Assembly (NCBI GenBank): GCA_039105265.1
Contig: JAPFFF010000005.1
Coordinates: 5,627,501 to 5,691,500, forward strand
Length of the DNA: 64,000 nucleotides
Direction of reading: 5' to 3'
From: Tritrichomonas musculus
Lineage: Eukaryota > Parabasalia > Tritrichomonadida > Tritrichomonadidae
Both the position numbers and the translations under genes were made by a program. This document shows positions 1-9,845 of the stretch, one piece after another; the stretch's first letter is position 1; every line of letters starts with the position of its first letter. Below the pieces are notes generated by a model that saw only the letters and a program-made list of their open reading frames with translations, was not told where the DNA came from and did no database searches.

Positions 1-1337
1 GTGTTAAATTTCCTGTCAGTTTTGGCCTTCTTCCATGATGGTGATTCTGGCAATTTTCCGTTAAGAGGGTTGTTTGAAAGCAAAAGCCTTGTTAAGTGAC
101 GAATGTTGTTTCCTGTTTTCTTTGCGATTATAGATTTTTTGATTTTTTCGCTCTTTTCTTCAGGAGAACTTGTTTCATTGTTTCTTTCTTTCTGAATTTC
201 TGCGTCACACTGATCTACAAAGTTAGGTGCGGCTGTTGATAAATATTCAAGTCTCTTACGGAATTCAGCATACTTTTCTTCATTTTCATTGGCATCATCT
301 GCTTCACCTGGTTGGCCAGTGTAACAAATTTGGGTTCCTATTAACTTTGAAGTTGTACTATTGAACCTTCTTGCTAAGCCCATGAAAGCCCATAATGCAG
401 CTTCAATAATAGACATATTGATATTGCCACTATATTCTGTTGGGAATTTTAAGAAAACATTATTGTAAAGTGCATTAAGCAATTTATCATTTTCTGCAAA
501 TTGAGGGACACTTGCGATCTTCCTAAGAACTTCAATCTTTTTGTCGGAGCTCAATTCTTCAAAGTTTGGCAAAACACGTTCTGCAATAATATTAAGAATG
601 GTGGTGGTAGCATTGTTTCCAAGTGCTTTGGTGAATTTGAAAATTGGGATAAGCAAATTTTCAGAGACATCCTTGAAATCTGATTGAAGAGATTCGTTAA
701 GTCTTTTCAATAAATCTTCGACAATTGGTTGGAACTCTTCTTCATTAATTATTTTTCTATTATTGCGGTATAATGTTAAACCTTCAACAACGCAAGACTT
801 GAAAGCAACTTTGATAACTTCTTTCAATTGTTCAATGTTTTCTTCAGTAAATTTAATCTTTTCACGAATAATCTCAACCATACGGAATTGTCCCAAAGGA
901 GCGGCATTTGGAAGACTATTGAAAAATCTGGTTTTGAATTCATCATTACTATCTAAAAAGCGTTCAACATATTCAGATGCATTTTTGGCAATTTGTTCAA
1001 CACTATCAGAAAGGCTATTAATAAGAGCATCTCCAATTTGTGCTGGGTCAGCTTCATAAAAATTTTTGAGATTACGAACAGCAATTGTTCGAACTTCTTT
1101 ATCCTCGCATTTGGCAAGATCAAGAATAGCAGACACAGCAGCCTTTTGTTGTTTTGGGAATTTTTCCGCATAAACAGGAATATAGCTTGCTGCTGCTTTT
1201 TTCTGTTGTTCATCTCCTTTTGCAGCATTTAAAATGATTTTGAAATCAGCTTCCGCTGGGCTATCGCCACTTCCGATAAGACGAGAAATAGCTTCATCGA
1301 CTGATTCTTTGGTTTGAGCAGCTTGTTTTGGAGGCAT
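1..1337 (-). CDS. API5: API5-like HEAT-repeat protein (C-terminus outside window)
   Basis: Reading leftward from the ATG at 1337, an open frame runs to the window edge (about 445 codons visible). It starts MPPKQAAQTKESVDEAI and contains a block, ILNAAKGDEQQKKAAASYIP followed by VYAEKFPKQQKAAVSAILDL, that matches the start of the API5 (apoptosis inhibitor 5 / AAC-11) helical repeat domain. Near residues 315-370 a second API5 hallmark appears (IEAALWAFMGLARRF, then KRLEYLSTAAPNFV), and a third near KTGNNIRHLTRLLLSNNPL. API5 proteins are nuclear HEAT/ARM scaffold proteins linked to mRNA export and survival signalling in animals; the role in a protist is unknown. The end at about residue 445 still resembles the API5 helical domain, so only a short tail is probably missing. 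The family call rests on ordered similarity along the whole visible length. Confidence 0.8.
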   Translation of the reverse strand, partial: MPPKQAAQTKESVDEAISRLIGSGDSPAEADFKIILNAAKGDEQQKKAAASYIPVYAEKFPKQQKAAVSAILDLAKCEDKEVRTIAVRNLKNFYEADPAQIGDALINSLSDSVEQIAKNASEYVERFLDSNDEFKTRFFNSLPNAAPLGQFRMVEIIREKIKFTEENIEQLKEVIKVAFKSCVVEGLTLYRNNRKIINEEEFQPIVEDLLKRLNESLQSDFKDVSENLLIPIFKFTKALGNNATTTILNIIAERVLPNFEELSSDKKIEVLRKIASVPQFAENDKLLNALYNNVFLKFPTEYSGNINMSIIEAALWAFMGLARRFNSTTSKLIGTQICYTGQPGEADDANENEEKYAEFRKRLEYLSTAAPNFVDQCDAEIQKERNNETSSPEEKSEKIKKSIIAKKTGNNIRHLTRLLLSNNPLNGKLPESPSWKKAKTDRKFN

Positions 1338-1338
1338 T

Positions 1339-1346
1339 ATTAATGA
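1339..1346 (-). promoter_or_regulatory. Candidate initiator (Inr) of the API5-like gene
   Basis: On the minus strand TCATTAAT lies two bases upstream of the ATG. It fits the trichomonad initiator TCA(+1)YTW, which sits within about 20 bases of start codons and gives very short 5' leaders. Short motif in AT-rich DNA, so only suggestive. Confidence 0.4.
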
Positions 1347-1936
1347 TACGACCTTGGCGGTTTATTTGAAAAAAAAAAATCATAAAAAAGTAAACGGTTT
1401 TTTTATGAATTTTCCAAATGCAGTAAATAAAAACAATTCATTTTCCTTAACTTACAATCTTCGATAGTATAAGATAATAATGGTAAAATAATGATGATGA
1501 AAATGATTAAAATAATCAGAGTAAATATCTGCAGGATTTACTTATAAATACTTTTGGAATTGCTTAAATATTAAAATGTTGCTGAGAGTAAACATGAACT
1601 GCCGAATTATGTCTTCATGGACCTTATTGGAAATATTCCTGATGAAAACGAAAGCATAAATAAAATAGGTGCATGTTACCTAATTACCAGCAGCATTTTG
1701 AATAAACGTTTAGCCACTAATTTTTTAAAAAAGAATCCAGAATGCGTCCAAATCTTTGTATGTGGAGAGTAAGTAATTTTACTATACGAATAGCAAATCG
1801 ATTTCAAATGTTACTTTCAAGTCATCTCAAATCGATTTCAAAAACATCATTATTTTACATACATTAAAATATTCAGAGAATTCAAAAACACGTTTATAAT
1901 AAAAATACGTTATTAATAAAATTTTAATTAGTATTG
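1347..1936. other. Intergenic region with possible coding relic at 1575-1772
   Basis: No complete gene seen. On the plus strand 1575-1772 is open for 65 codons without a convincing start and has protein-like composition (it includes ELPNYVFMDLIGNIPDENES and KNPECVQIFVCGE). I do not recognise it; it may be a fragment of a repeated gene. Two copies of AAATCGATTTCAAA (about 1794 and 1831) follow. No trichomonad 3' splice motif (ACTAACACACAG) is present, so it is not a 5' exon of the next gene. Confidence 0.3.
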
Positions 1937-3472
1937 ATGACAAGAACGCCTCGAAAGATTTACAAGCCAGATTTTCCTGTCCACAATTTTATTGAACTTC
2001 AAAAATCCTCTATTTCAAATGGTGACCGTCGTCAATTTCCATGGGGAACCACCTATAACGATGCAATGCAACCGAGAAAGAGAGAAGATAACGCACAACA
2101 AATTGATACTATTATGCTTCAAAAAACTCATTGGAATCAAGGTGATTTACCTACAACTAAAGTAAGTGAATACATTGATAAGTATCGAGATTTTAGTGCT
2201 TATAATGTTCGCCCTAATCAAGAAATTACGCAAGAAATGATGATGAAAACTAATTTTTCAATGGATGATGGAATTACGAAAATGGAGAGAGTAAAACAGC
2301 AATTCACCGCTGCTGATGTTAATCCAGCAGCTAACCTTAAAGAAATGATGACATCAACACATTTTGATTTAACATCGAAAGCTGCTCCAAAATGGGAGAC
2401 CACAAATCAAGCAGCATTTGATCATCCTGGCTGTAAACCATCTGAAATGGCTAACATGGAACTAAACCGTGGTTATGGAACGAAATCCACTTTTCAGAAT
2501 CTTGGCGCATATCCAACCCCAAATTCACTCGCACATGACAGTTATCGTAATTATGGAAGAGCGCAAACAGCTTTAGCCCGAACAAGGCAAGCAGTTGTTG
2601 AAAACGGTGAAATTTCATTTGTGCAAGGCACGACGCAAAAATGGCAGGGGACTACTGTTAATCTTGGAGATACCCAGCAGCCATACAGAACAACAACGCA
2701 AGATGGCTTTGCTAAACGGAGCCCAAATGATGGTGCCTTTGATCCCCGTTATGCACGTGAAAGGAAGCTTGCTTTGCAAACATCCTGCATCAACAAAGGG
2801 AACAACTATCCCACTGTTAAAACCACAACAATGAAGGATGCTCATGTTGCACATCCAGGTTTTAAACCACCTCCTGAAGCGGAAAAAACGGCCTTTCTCT
2901 CGCATCAAGATCACAGAAATTGGAATGGTCGACCTTCTACAACCTATCGCGATGCATACTACCCAAAGAGAGCTGAAAAAGTCGATCCAATCAATAATCA
3001 ATTACAGCAAAGTCATGCGAGTTTTGGAAATGATCGAATACATGAAATGCAAACACTTTATCGTGATACTTATACAAAACCTCCAACAACAATGGAACTA
3101 GCGGACATGGATGCTGCTCGTGAATTTAATATGGGTCATCACACTAAAGACAAGGAAGGTGACAATATTGCTACAGAAACAACAACTTATCGACGTGATT
3201 ATCATGGATGGCCTGGTGTCAAGCCATCAGATATGTGTGAAGCGCTTAAAGGTGGAAATAATATTGTTGCTAACGATCCAAGGCTTGTCGTTAAGCAATC
3301 TGCAATGAAAGATGATTTTATTAGATATAAAAATGTCGAGATTCCTTCACAAGTTGATAATGCGCTTCAAAGATCGCATATTCAGCTTACCGGAAGTGGT
3401 GAGCCATGGACTACAACTCAACAAGATTACTTCCTATTTAAGACATATAAAATGCCAGGTGCAGTTTGTTAG
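1937..3472 (+). CDS. SAXO/PPP1R32-like axonemal microtubule protein
   Basis: A 511-residue protein starting MTRTPRKIYKPDFP. The ATG at 1937 is chosen; a TTG just upstream is not needed. The protein is built from irregular repeats in which a Thr-Thr pair precedes an aromatic or acidic stretch and a Pro-rich turn: FPWGTTYNDAMQP, WETTNQAAFDHPGCKP, YRTTTQDGF, RPSTTYRDAYYPK, TETTTYRRDYHGWPGVKP and a final EPWTTTQQDYF. This resembles the Mn-type modules of SAXO (stabiliser of axonemal microtubules) and PPP1R32/SAXO4 proteins, which bind inside or along doublet microtubules of flagella. Trichomonads have several flagella, so the role fits. There is no membrane segment or signal peptide. The family call is by repeat style rather than a full domain match. 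Confidence 0.5.
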   Translation: MTRTPRKIYKPDFPVHNFIELQKSSISNGDRRQFPWGTTYNDAMQPRKREDNAQQIDTIMLQKTHWNQGDLPTTKVSEYIDKYRDFSAYNVRPNQEITQEMMMKTNFSMDDGITKMERVKQQFTAADVNPAANLKEMMTSTHFDLTSKAAPKWETTNQAAFDHPGCKPSEMANMELNRGYGTKSTFQNLGAYPTPNSLAHDSYRNYGRAQTALARTRQAVVENGEISFVQGTTQKWQGTTVNLGDTQQPYRTTTQDGFAKRSPNDGAFDPRYARERKLALQTSCINKGNNYPTVKTTTMKDAHVAHPGFKPPPEAEKTAFLSHQDHRNWNGRPSTTYRDAYYPKRAEKVDPINNQLQQSHASFGNDRIHEMQTLYRDTYTKPPTTMELADMDAAREFNMGHHTKDKEGDNIATETTTYRRDYHGWPGVKPSDMCEALKGGNNIVANDPRLVVKQSAMKDDFIRYKNVEIPSQVDNALQRSHIQLTGSGEPWTTTQQDYFLFKTYKMPGAVC

Positions 3473-3794
3473 TTTTTATAATTTATTTAATATTAATATT
3501 ATTTGTTCATTTAATAGTAATAAATAGCAATTAGAAAAAAAGTTTTTTTATTATATCCATTTTCATTACTAACAATTTAAAAGTTTCAAATATTAATTAC
3601 ATTGGGTACTTAATGTTAATATGATTAATCATATAATTTACATGAATTCATGACTTTTTTGTATTCAATCCAAAAAAAAAAAAAAAATCATATTTATTAG
3701 TGATTCATGAAACCAGCCTGTCAATTTTATTGTATTCGAAATTAAGATTAGTAATTCATATAAAATAATTAAAATTAGTAATAATAAAAAAAAA
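3473..3794. other. Intergenic, convergent gene ends
   Basis: AT-rich spacer between two convergent genes. It contains a 15-A run near 3672 and nothing else I can name. Confidence 0.5.
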
Positions 3795-5252
3795 TTATTG
3801 ATCAGGTTGATTAGATTGAAAATAAGTCTGTAAGAAAAGTCTTACATTTTCATCACTAATATCGAATTTAGCTTCAAAATCATCGTAAAAAACTTGATTA
3901 AATAATAAATGGCATTGTTCAAGCAAATTCAATTCAGTTGCTTTTTTAAATATATTGCTGAGCACAATGATTGTTAGAGATCTAAGTTCTTCAAATTCCA
4001 TAGTTTGAGAAGCAATATTAAACAAACACATATGATTTGTCTTTTTTCTTTCTTTTAAAAATTTATTTTCGTCTGTTCCAATTGCTTCTTTGAAGATGAG
4101 TGTCCATTCAGCTGATTTTGCAATATCCAATAAGTCAACAATTAATTTAAATAAAACGCTTTTTGAATTGGAACTAATCAAGAAAAAAATGTCAACAAAA
4201 TTAAAAAAAAGGCAACAATTATCTTTGAAAAAAAGGTTTGATAATAAATAATTGCTATGAACCATGTAGTATATTGAATTAATTGAATAAAATTGATTTT
4301 TTTCTGAATTGTTTTTTAGAAACTCAGTTATCATCACGATTATGTCAAATGGGAAATCACAATTATATTTAGTAACTAAGAAGGAAATAATTTTGCAAGC
4401 TAATGAAAAGTTACAAATTGGTGGATTTGTTAAATAAAAATTAACGAATTGAAATAGTTCATATTTAGCAAATAGCTCGTAATTAAATGATAAATGATAT
4501 AAGCAGTTACTGATGATTGAAAGGCAGTTTTTTGAAAAAGCATTTTGAACATGTATGCTCCTATTTATAGGTACTGCTTCTTCGAAGAAATAATGATGAA
4601 TCATCTCATAAATTACTTTGTTATTATCAAGGCCATCAAGAATGTACTTCATTATTTCATTGAAGCATAAGAATGCATAGATTAAAATATCATCATTATT
4701 ATCTTTTTTTTGAATCATGTTATAAAATTCTCGTAAAGGTAATTGTTTTATGATCTGGTCTATCATTTTTTGTTCTTGATCCATGATATCTGATTGGTTT
4801 TGAAGAATATTATAATATATTTGAATAAAGTAAAAATCAGACATATCATTATCATTTGTAAAATGTAGTTTAAAAAGTGAAATGAAGTTTTCGTATAAAA
4901 AAACTTCACATATTTGATATCCTAAAGTAGAAAACTCAGATAAGCAATTTAAAACGATTAGCTTTATTTCTCCGTTGAATTTTTGATAAATCGAAAATAA
5001 AAATTGAATAATTCCCGATTTGATCAATAATGGTATGAAATTTAGCTTATCTTTTTTAACCATATCAAAAATATCTAAAATATCTTTTAAAAATTGATCA
5101 TCAATATTGGAATTATAATACATACTTTGAATTTTCGTAATTTTTGATGTCAAAGCTTGATCGTCAATGATATTGCTTGATCTATAATTCTGAGCAAATA
5201 TTTCTTTTTTGCTTTCATCTTCATAATTTTCATTTTTATAAAATTGATCCAT
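3795..5252 (-). CDS. Armadillo-like helical repeat protein
   Basis: A 485-residue protein starting MDQFYKNENYEDESKKE (ATG at 5252; the TTG before it is not used). After an acidic N-terminus of about 40 residues the whole protein is an alpha-helical, Leu/Ile/Phe-rich repeat array with units such as FIPLLIKSGIIQFLFSIYQK and LIVLNCLSEFSTLGYQICEV, the layout of ARM repeats in importin-alpha or beta-catenin-like proteins. The later part keeps the pattern (ELRSLTIIVLSNIFKKATEL) and ends in DQPDQ-like acidic residues. Trichomonads carry many divergent ARM-repeat proteins with unknown partners. No IBB-type basic N-terminus is seen, so a classical importin-alpha is unlikely. It ends close to the convergent gene at 3472. 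Confidence 0.55.
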   Translation of the reverse strand: MDQFYKNENYEDESKKEIFAQNYRSSNIIDDQALTSKITKIQSMYYNSNIDDQFLKDILDIFDMVKKDKLNFIPLLIKSGIIQFLFSIYQKFNGEIKLIVLNCLSEFSTLGYQICEVFLYENFISLFKLHFTNDNDMSDFYFIQIYYNILQNQSDIMDQEQKMIDQIIKQLPLREFYNMIQKKDNNDDILIYAFLCFNEIMKYILDGLDNNKVIYEMIHHYFFEEAVPINRSIHVQNAFSKNCLSIISNCLYHLSFNYELFAKYELFQFVNFYLTNPPICNFSLACKIISFLVTKYNCDFPFDIIVMITEFLKNNSEKNQFYSINSIYYMVHSNYLLSNLFFKDNCCLFFNFVDIFFLISSNSKSVLFKLIVDLLDIAKSAEWTLIFKEAIGTDENKFLKERKKTNHMCLFNIASQTMEFEELRSLTIIVLSNIFKKATELNLLEQCHLLFNQVFYDDFEAKFDISDENVRLFLQTYFQSNQPDQ

Positions 5253-5384
5253 CAAATTTCAATGTATTTTATAGAAGAAAAAAATATTATTTGTTAACTA
5301 ATTAGAAAACGTTATTTTCGTTATCAATGGTCTCAAAGAATTGATTATATTTCATATCTGAAAAGATAATAAATTTTGTCCTCG

Positions 5385-6653
5385 ATGAATTTTCCTTTTG
5401 ATGATTCATCTGTTGAAGAAGTTATTAAGGAAATGAGAGAAAAATCAGAAATTGAGATTGAACATCATATAAAAATTCTAAAAGATCAAATTGCATATAC
5501 TAAAAATACGATTCGACTATTGACAAATGAACGCATGCATATGGATGAAGAGATACGTTCGAATAACGAAAAAATTCGACTCAATCGCACTCTTCCTTTT
5601 TTAGTTGGAAATGTCATTGAAACGCTGTCAATTAGCCAAGAAGATGAAAATTCTGAAACAATTTCCAAAGATAAGAAACCAGAGTCAGCTGTTGTTACGA
5701 CTACAACACGAGAAACAGTCTTCCTCCCAGCAACAGGTCTTGTTCCAGCATCAGAACTCAAGCCATCAGATTTGGTTGGACTATCAAAAGATTCATACCT
5801 CATTTTTGAAAAACTGCCAACACATTATGATTCACGGGTCAAAGCAATGGAAGTAGATTCGCGACCAACCGAAACTTATGATCAAGTTGGTGGTTTAGAT
5901 AAACAAATTCAAGAATTAAAGGAGGCTGTTGTTTTGCCATTAGTATCTCCAACACGTGAAATGATTCAACGACTAGGGATTCAACCACCAAAAGGTGTTT
6001 TGCTTTATGGTCCCCCGGGTACAGGTAAAACAATGTTAGCTCGTGCCTGTGCAGCATCTACAAAATCTACATTTTTACGTTTAGCTGGTCCACAGCTCGT
6101 TGAGATGTATGTTGGAGAAGGTGCTGCTCTTGTTCGAAATGCATTTGAATTAGCTCGTTCAAAAGCTCCATCGATCATTTTTATCGATGAAATTGATGCA
6201 ATTGGCTCTAAAAGGTCGAATGGTGACGGATTGCAAGGTGAAAGGGAAGTGCAAAGGACAATGCTCGAACTGTTAAATCAGCTTGATGGTTTTTCTACTT
6301 TGGAGAACGTTAAAGTTATTTGTGCAACTAATAGGCCAGATACACTTGATCCTGCTTTAATGCGCTCAGGTAGGCTTGATCGAAAAATTGAATTGCCAAT
6401 GCCAAGTGAAAAAGCAAGAGCGGAAATATTGAGAATTCACTCAAAAAAAATGAAAGCTAATGAAAATGTTAACTTTGATGAACTTGCTAGAACAACAGAA
6501 GATTTTAATGGTGCAATGCTAAAAGCTGTATGTGTTGAAGCTGGAATGGTAGCTTTGAGGAGGAATGCAGAAGAAATTTTTCATGAAGATTTTGTTGAGG
6601 GAATTGCGCAAGTGCAAGCAAAGAAGAGATCTATCCTTTCTTATTTTGCGTGA
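5385..6653 (+). CDS. RPT5: 26S proteasome regulatory ATPase Rpt5 (subunit 6A)
   Basis: A 422-residue AAA+ ATPase of the proteasome base. In order: N-terminal coiled coil (about 11-70), OB domain with [10 protein letters not shown] (111-120) and [20 protein letters not shown], then the AAA module with Walker A GPPGTGKT (209-216), Walker B IIFIDEID (264-271), SRH with ATNRPD (314-319) and arginine fingers in MRSGRLDRK. The stretch [20 protein letters not shown] and [11 protein letters not shown] at the end match Rpt5 rather than Rpt1-4 or 6. Length is typical. Rpt5 sits in the hexameric unfoldase ring and its C-terminal HbYX tail docks into the 20S alpha ring to open the gate. Here the last three residues are Tyr-Phe-Ala, so the usual penultimate Tyr is Phe. 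The ATG at 5385 gives MNFPFDDS; in-frame TTG at 5376 is ignored. Confidence 0.96.
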   Translation: MNFPFDDSSVEEVIKEMREKSEIEIEHHIKILKDQIAYTKNTIRLLTNERMHMDEEIRSNNEKIRLNRTLPFLVGNVIETLSISQEDENSETISKDKKPESAVVTTTTRETVFLPATGLVPASELKPSDLVGLSKDSYLIFEKLPTHYDSRVKAMEVDSRPTETYDQVGGLDKQIQELKEAVVLPLVSPTREMIQRLGIQPPKGVLLYGPPGTGKTMLARACAASTKSTFLRLAGPQLVEMYVGEGAALVRNAFELARSKAPSIIFIDEIDAIGSKRSNGDGLQGEREVQRTMLELLNQLDGFSTLENVKVICATNRPDTLDPALMRSGRLDRKIELPMPSEKARAEILRIHSKKMKANENVNFDELARTTEDFNGAMLKAVCVEAGMVALRRNAEEIFHEDFVEGIAQVQAKKRSILSYFA

Positions 6654-6840
6654 AGATTCATAGATTTTATAATAATAATTTTAATTGTACGATATAAAAA
6701 AAGATATTTTTAATATTTTGTCATTTTGAAAATTATTTAAATTTATCAAAAGTTATTCAAAATTGTGCAGCAAATCTCAACTATCAACTAAATAAAATGG
6801 AGATGAGAAATGAACAATACTCAACAATATTAAAATGTAA

Positions 6841-6855
6841 GAAAAAGAAAAAAAG
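6841..6855 (-). terminator. Pol III terminator of tRNA-Arg
   Basis: Immediately 3' of the tRNA on the minus strand is CTTTTTTTCTTTTTC, two T-runs of the type that ends RNA polymerase III transcription. Confidence 0.7.
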
Positions 6856-6927
6856 GGCCCCGGCGGGACTCGAACCCGCAATCTCATGCTTAGGAGGCAC
6901 ACGCTATATCCATTAGGCCACGAGGCC
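6856..6927 (-). tRNA. tRNA-Arg(CCT)
   Basis: A 72-nt cloverleaf on the minus strand. The acceptor GGCCTCG pairs with CGGGGCC (one G-U). The D arm starts GCCTAATGGATATAG (box A). The anticodon stem is TGTGC/GCATG with loop CTCCTAA, so the anticodon is CCU, decoding AGG as Arg. The T arm GCGGGTTCGAGTCCCGC holds a perfect box B (GGTTCGAGTCC). There is no intron and no encoded CCA. It lies between Rpt5 and the repeat protein as a single tRNA gene, not in a tRNA array. Confidence 0.96.
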
Positions 6928-7019
6928 ACCCTGTTGTATAAAGTTATGGAAATTATTTAAGTAGAAATGATTCGTTATTTATCTTTTATTTTGAAATTTT
7001 TAATAATTTTATTTCGTGA

Positions 7020-9845
7020 ATGGAGAAGACGAGCGGATCTAATAGCTCGCTATCTCCTACACGTCAACAGCAACAATCGCATAATATTGTTATGTCGCAA
7101 TCACTTTATAACGATGAATGGTGTAAATCCACCTATGAAAAATTCAAAAAAGACAAGTCAACTCTAAAAAAACTTAATCTTAATGATACTCAAAAACTTT
7201 TAGCATATCTTCGAGAATATGAGGCAGTCTGTGCAATTGATGCTCGTTACCAAGAAGCAAAATCGACGCGTTCTCTTGTAGATGAAGTTCGAGAAAGCAT
7301 TAAAAATAAAACTTATTTAACAGAAGATAAATCTAACGAACCTGATACTGCATCAAACTCAAGTTCTAGCCCAAATACATCAAGCACGCTAAATAGAACA
7401 AACAACAGTACAAGTTACAACAGTAGAAGTAGCACTACTTCAGCAAACTCCCTGCGTGAAGTGATAGAAAACAAATACAATAATCAATTTCAAGAATTTG
7501 ATAAAGTTACTGAAAACAAACGTAATTTATTAAATAAACGTCATCAACAAAACCGAGAACGATTTGAAACAAAACTTGCTCAGCAGAACCTTGTTAAAGA
7601 TTATCGATCAGCGCTTAATAAACTTCTCAATAAGCAACAAATTGAAAAAAACTCTTTTGAGCAATCTCGAATTGAAGCCAGACGTGTTATTGCAGCCAAA
7701 TACCAAATGGAACTTGAAGCTGCCAAAAATCGATCACTTGTTCTCAAGCAACGGCAGCAATTCAAGGCAAGAAGTTCATCAGGTCTTGATAGGCCTTTAT
7801 ATTCCCTTCCTATTGCTGCGCTTCAAAAAACGAAAGGATCTAATAAGAATAATGATGGCAATAATAAAGACGATGGTAACAATAGTGACCTTTCAAACTT
7901 GCTGCCGCCGCTTTTGCCGCCGACTGATCCCAAATTCGAGAAGGAGGATGCAGAAAAACAGAGGGAAGCGGCCAGAAAGAAGAAGGAGCTGCAGAGAAAG
8001 AAGGAGGAGGAAAAGAAGGCGAGGAGAGCTGCAATCGAGAGAGACATGAAAATGAAGCAAGATGCCGAAATTCAAAGGCAGAGGCAGAGGAAAAGAGGAA
8101 AAGTGATCACAAATCAGACATTCATCACAACTGACGAGGAAATGGACATAACAACAACTACAAGCGCTTTGAACCTAAATGTAAATTATGACGAATCAGC
8201 CAAGGATGATCAAAATGATGAATTGAATAAAAATGATCAAAATGATGAATCAAACAAAGATAGTCAAAATGATGAATCAAACAAAGATAGTCAATTTGAA
8301 TTGAATAAAGATAGTCAAAATGATGAATCAAACAAAGATAGTCAATTTGATGAATCAAGCAAAAATGATCCGTTTGATGAATCAAACAAAGATAGTCAAT
8401 CTGAATTGAATAAAGATAGTCAATTTGATGAATTGAATAAAGATAGTCAATTTGAATTGAATAAGGGCATCGATAATGATGGCGTGAGTGATGAGGTATC
8501 GGGCAATGCAGTGAGTGATGGAAATGAGAATGAGTCTGTATCAAATGAAGTGAGTGGCCAAGAGGTCAGTCTGGGAGGCGAGGCCAGCCTGCACGATGAT
8601 GCCAAGAATGATCAAGTACTCAATGAAATAGTGCAAAATGATATTTCGCCTTCAATTGATGCCCTCATTGGAAAAAATGATTCATGCAGCGCAAATGGCC
8701 AAACAATTGATAGTAACGTGAGCGAAAACAACGAAATTCATCAAAACAACGAAACTAATCAAAACAACGAAACTAATCAAAACAACGAAACTAATCAAAA
8801 CAACGAAATTAATCAAAACAACGAAACTAATCAAAACAACGAAATTAATCAAAACAACGAAACTAATCAAAACAACGAAACTAATCAAAACAACGAAATT
8901 AATCAAAACAACGAAATTAATCAAAACAACGAAACTAATCAAAGCAATGAAACTAACGTAAGTAATGAAACTAATCAAAGCAATGAAATCAGTCAAAATG
9001 ATGGAAATAATGAAACAACTAAAAGCAATGAAATTAGTGCAAATAGCGAAATCAGCAGAGCTAACCAAAGCAATGAAAATAATTTAAGCAATGAAGCTAA
9101 TAAAAGCAGTCAAATGAATCGAAACAATGAAAATGATGTAAAAAGTGACGCAAATCAAAGCAATGAAAATGATGTAAAAAGTGACGCAAATCAAAACAAT
9201 GAAAATGATGTAAAAAGTGACGCAAATCAAAACAATGAAAATGATGTAAAAAGTGACACAAATCGAAACAATGAAAATGATGTAAAAAGTGACACAAATC
9301 AAAACAATGAAAATGATGTAAAAAGTGACACAAATCGAAACAATGAAAATGATGTAAAAAGTGACACAAATCGAAACAATGAGAATAATGAAGCTCCTGA
9401 AATTAATCAGAGCAACGAAATCAGTGAAAAAAACGAAAACGCTCAAAGCAATAAAATCAATGAAATTAAGGCAAATAGTGAAACTATAAGCACTAATCAA
9501 AGAAGCGAAGCCAGCGAAATCAAGAAAAGCCAAGAAAATATTCAAAATAGCGGAATCAGTGGAACCAATGAAAGCAAAAGCGATAATAAAACTAGCGAAA
9601 TCAAAGAAGCTGGTGGAAGCAACGTAATTAACGAAGCAAACAGATTTGCAGAAAACAAAATTCGTGTGAAGAGCGAAAGCAGAAGTAATCATCTGATGGG
9701 CAGCCAATCAAGTGGAAGTAATGTAACTCAAAATAGAAAAAATGCGGTTAGTAAGAATACACTAAAGCCAAATAATCCAACAGAGAGTCAGTCCACTAGT
9801 CTTGCATTTCTTGATATCTTAAAGTCAGGAACTAACCTTCTTTAA
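7020..9845 (+). CDS. Long Asn/Ser-rich repeat protein with coiled coil
   Basis: A 941-residue protein of unknown function. N-terminal about 100 residues are folded-looking (DEWCKSTYEKFKKDKSTLKK, AYLREYEAVCAIDARYQEAK). A helical segment of roughly 140-255 (NKYNNQFQEFDKVTENKRNL and following) suggests a coiled coil. A highly charged coil follows at about 303-360 (EKQREAARKKKELQRKKEEE). From about residue 400 to the end it is low complexity, dominated by Asn, Ser, Glu and Asp and containing three successive tandem arrays: DSQNDESNK-type (about 399-481), NETNQN-type (about 572-643) and NENDVKSDTNRN-type (about 701-788). No signal peptide or membrane segment. Similar coil-plus-low-complexity proteins are common in trichomonads. 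The frame stays open through all arrays, which argues for selection on the protein. Start: first ATG, 16 codons before the first clear helix. Confidence 0.7.
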   Translation: MEKTSGSNSSLSPTRQQQQSHNIVMSQSLYNDEWCKSTYEKFKKDKSTLKKLNLNDTQKLLAYLREYEAVCAIDARYQEAKSTRSLVDEVRESIKNKTYLTEDKSNEPDTASNSSSSPNTSSTLNRTNNSTSYNSRSSTTSANSLREVIENKYNNQFQEFDKVTENKRNLLNKRHQQNRERFETKLAQQNLVKDYRSALNKLLNKQQIEKNSFEQSRIEARRVIAAKYQMELEAAKNRSLVLKQRQQFKARSSSGLDRPLYSLPIAALQKTKGSNKNNDGNNKDDGNNSDLSNLLPPLLPPTDPKFEKEDAEKQREAARKKKELQRKKEEEKKARRAAIERDMKMKQDAEIQRQRQRKRGKVITNQTFITTDEEMDITTTTSALNLNVNYDESAKDDQNDELNKNDQNDESNKDSQNDESNKDSQFELNKDSQNDESNKDSQFDESSKNDPFDESNKDSQSELNKDSQFDELNKDSQFELNKGIDNDGVSDEVSGNAVSDGNENESVSNEVSGQEVSLGGEASLHDDAKNDQVLNEIVQNDISPSIDALIGKNDSCSANGQTIDSNVSENNEIHQNNETNQNNETNQNNETNQNNEINQNNETNQNNEINQNNETNQNNETNQNNEINQNNEINQNNETNQSNETNVSNETNQSNEISQNDGNNETTKSNEISANSEISRANQSNENNLSNEANKSSQMNRNNENDVKSDANQSNENDVKSDANQNNENDVKSDANQNNENDVKSDTNRNNENDVKSDTNQNNENDVKSDTNRNNENDVKSDTNRNNENNEAPEINQSNEISEKNENAQSNKINEIKANSETISTNQRSEASEIKKSQENIQNSGISGTNESKSDNKTSEIKEAGGSNVINEANRFAENKIRVKSESRSNHLMGSQSSGSNVTQNRKNAVSKNTLKPNNPTESQSTSLAFLDILKSGTNLL
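8214..8463 (+). repeat. In-frame minisatellite, 30-33 bp units
   Basis: Imperfect units encoding variants of NDESNKDSQ and FELNKDSQ, about eight copies, inside the repeat protein. Units differ at a few bases and some lack a codon triplet, so length changes stay in frame. Confidence 0.85.
8733..8950 (+). repeat. In-frame minisatellite, 18-bp units (NETNQN)
   Basis: About twelve near-identical copies of AACGAAACTAATCAAAAC, with single-base variants changing Thr to Ile. The near identity suggests recent expansion by slippage or unequal exchange. Confidence 0.92.
9120..9385 (+). repeat. In-frame minisatellite, 36-bp units (NENDVKSDTNRN)
   Basis: About seven copies of a 36-bp unit encoding NENDVKSD[A/T]N[Q/R][N/S]. 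Copies are nearly identical, with an Ala-to-Thr switch from the first to later copies. Confidence 0.92.

Noticed and set aside
953-1228. Open frames antisense to or overlapping the API5-like gene
   Set aside because: Shadows of the real gene; low-complexity Lys/Leu content only.
1757-1936. GTATGT as a 5' splice site joining the 1575-1772 frame to the SAXO-like gene
   Set aside because: No ACTAACACACAG-type branch/acceptor motif before 1937.
8682-9707. Long minus-strand frames rich in Phe/Val/Ile opposite the repeat protein
   Set aside because: Complement of the Asn-rich minisatellites; the plus-strand gene explains them.
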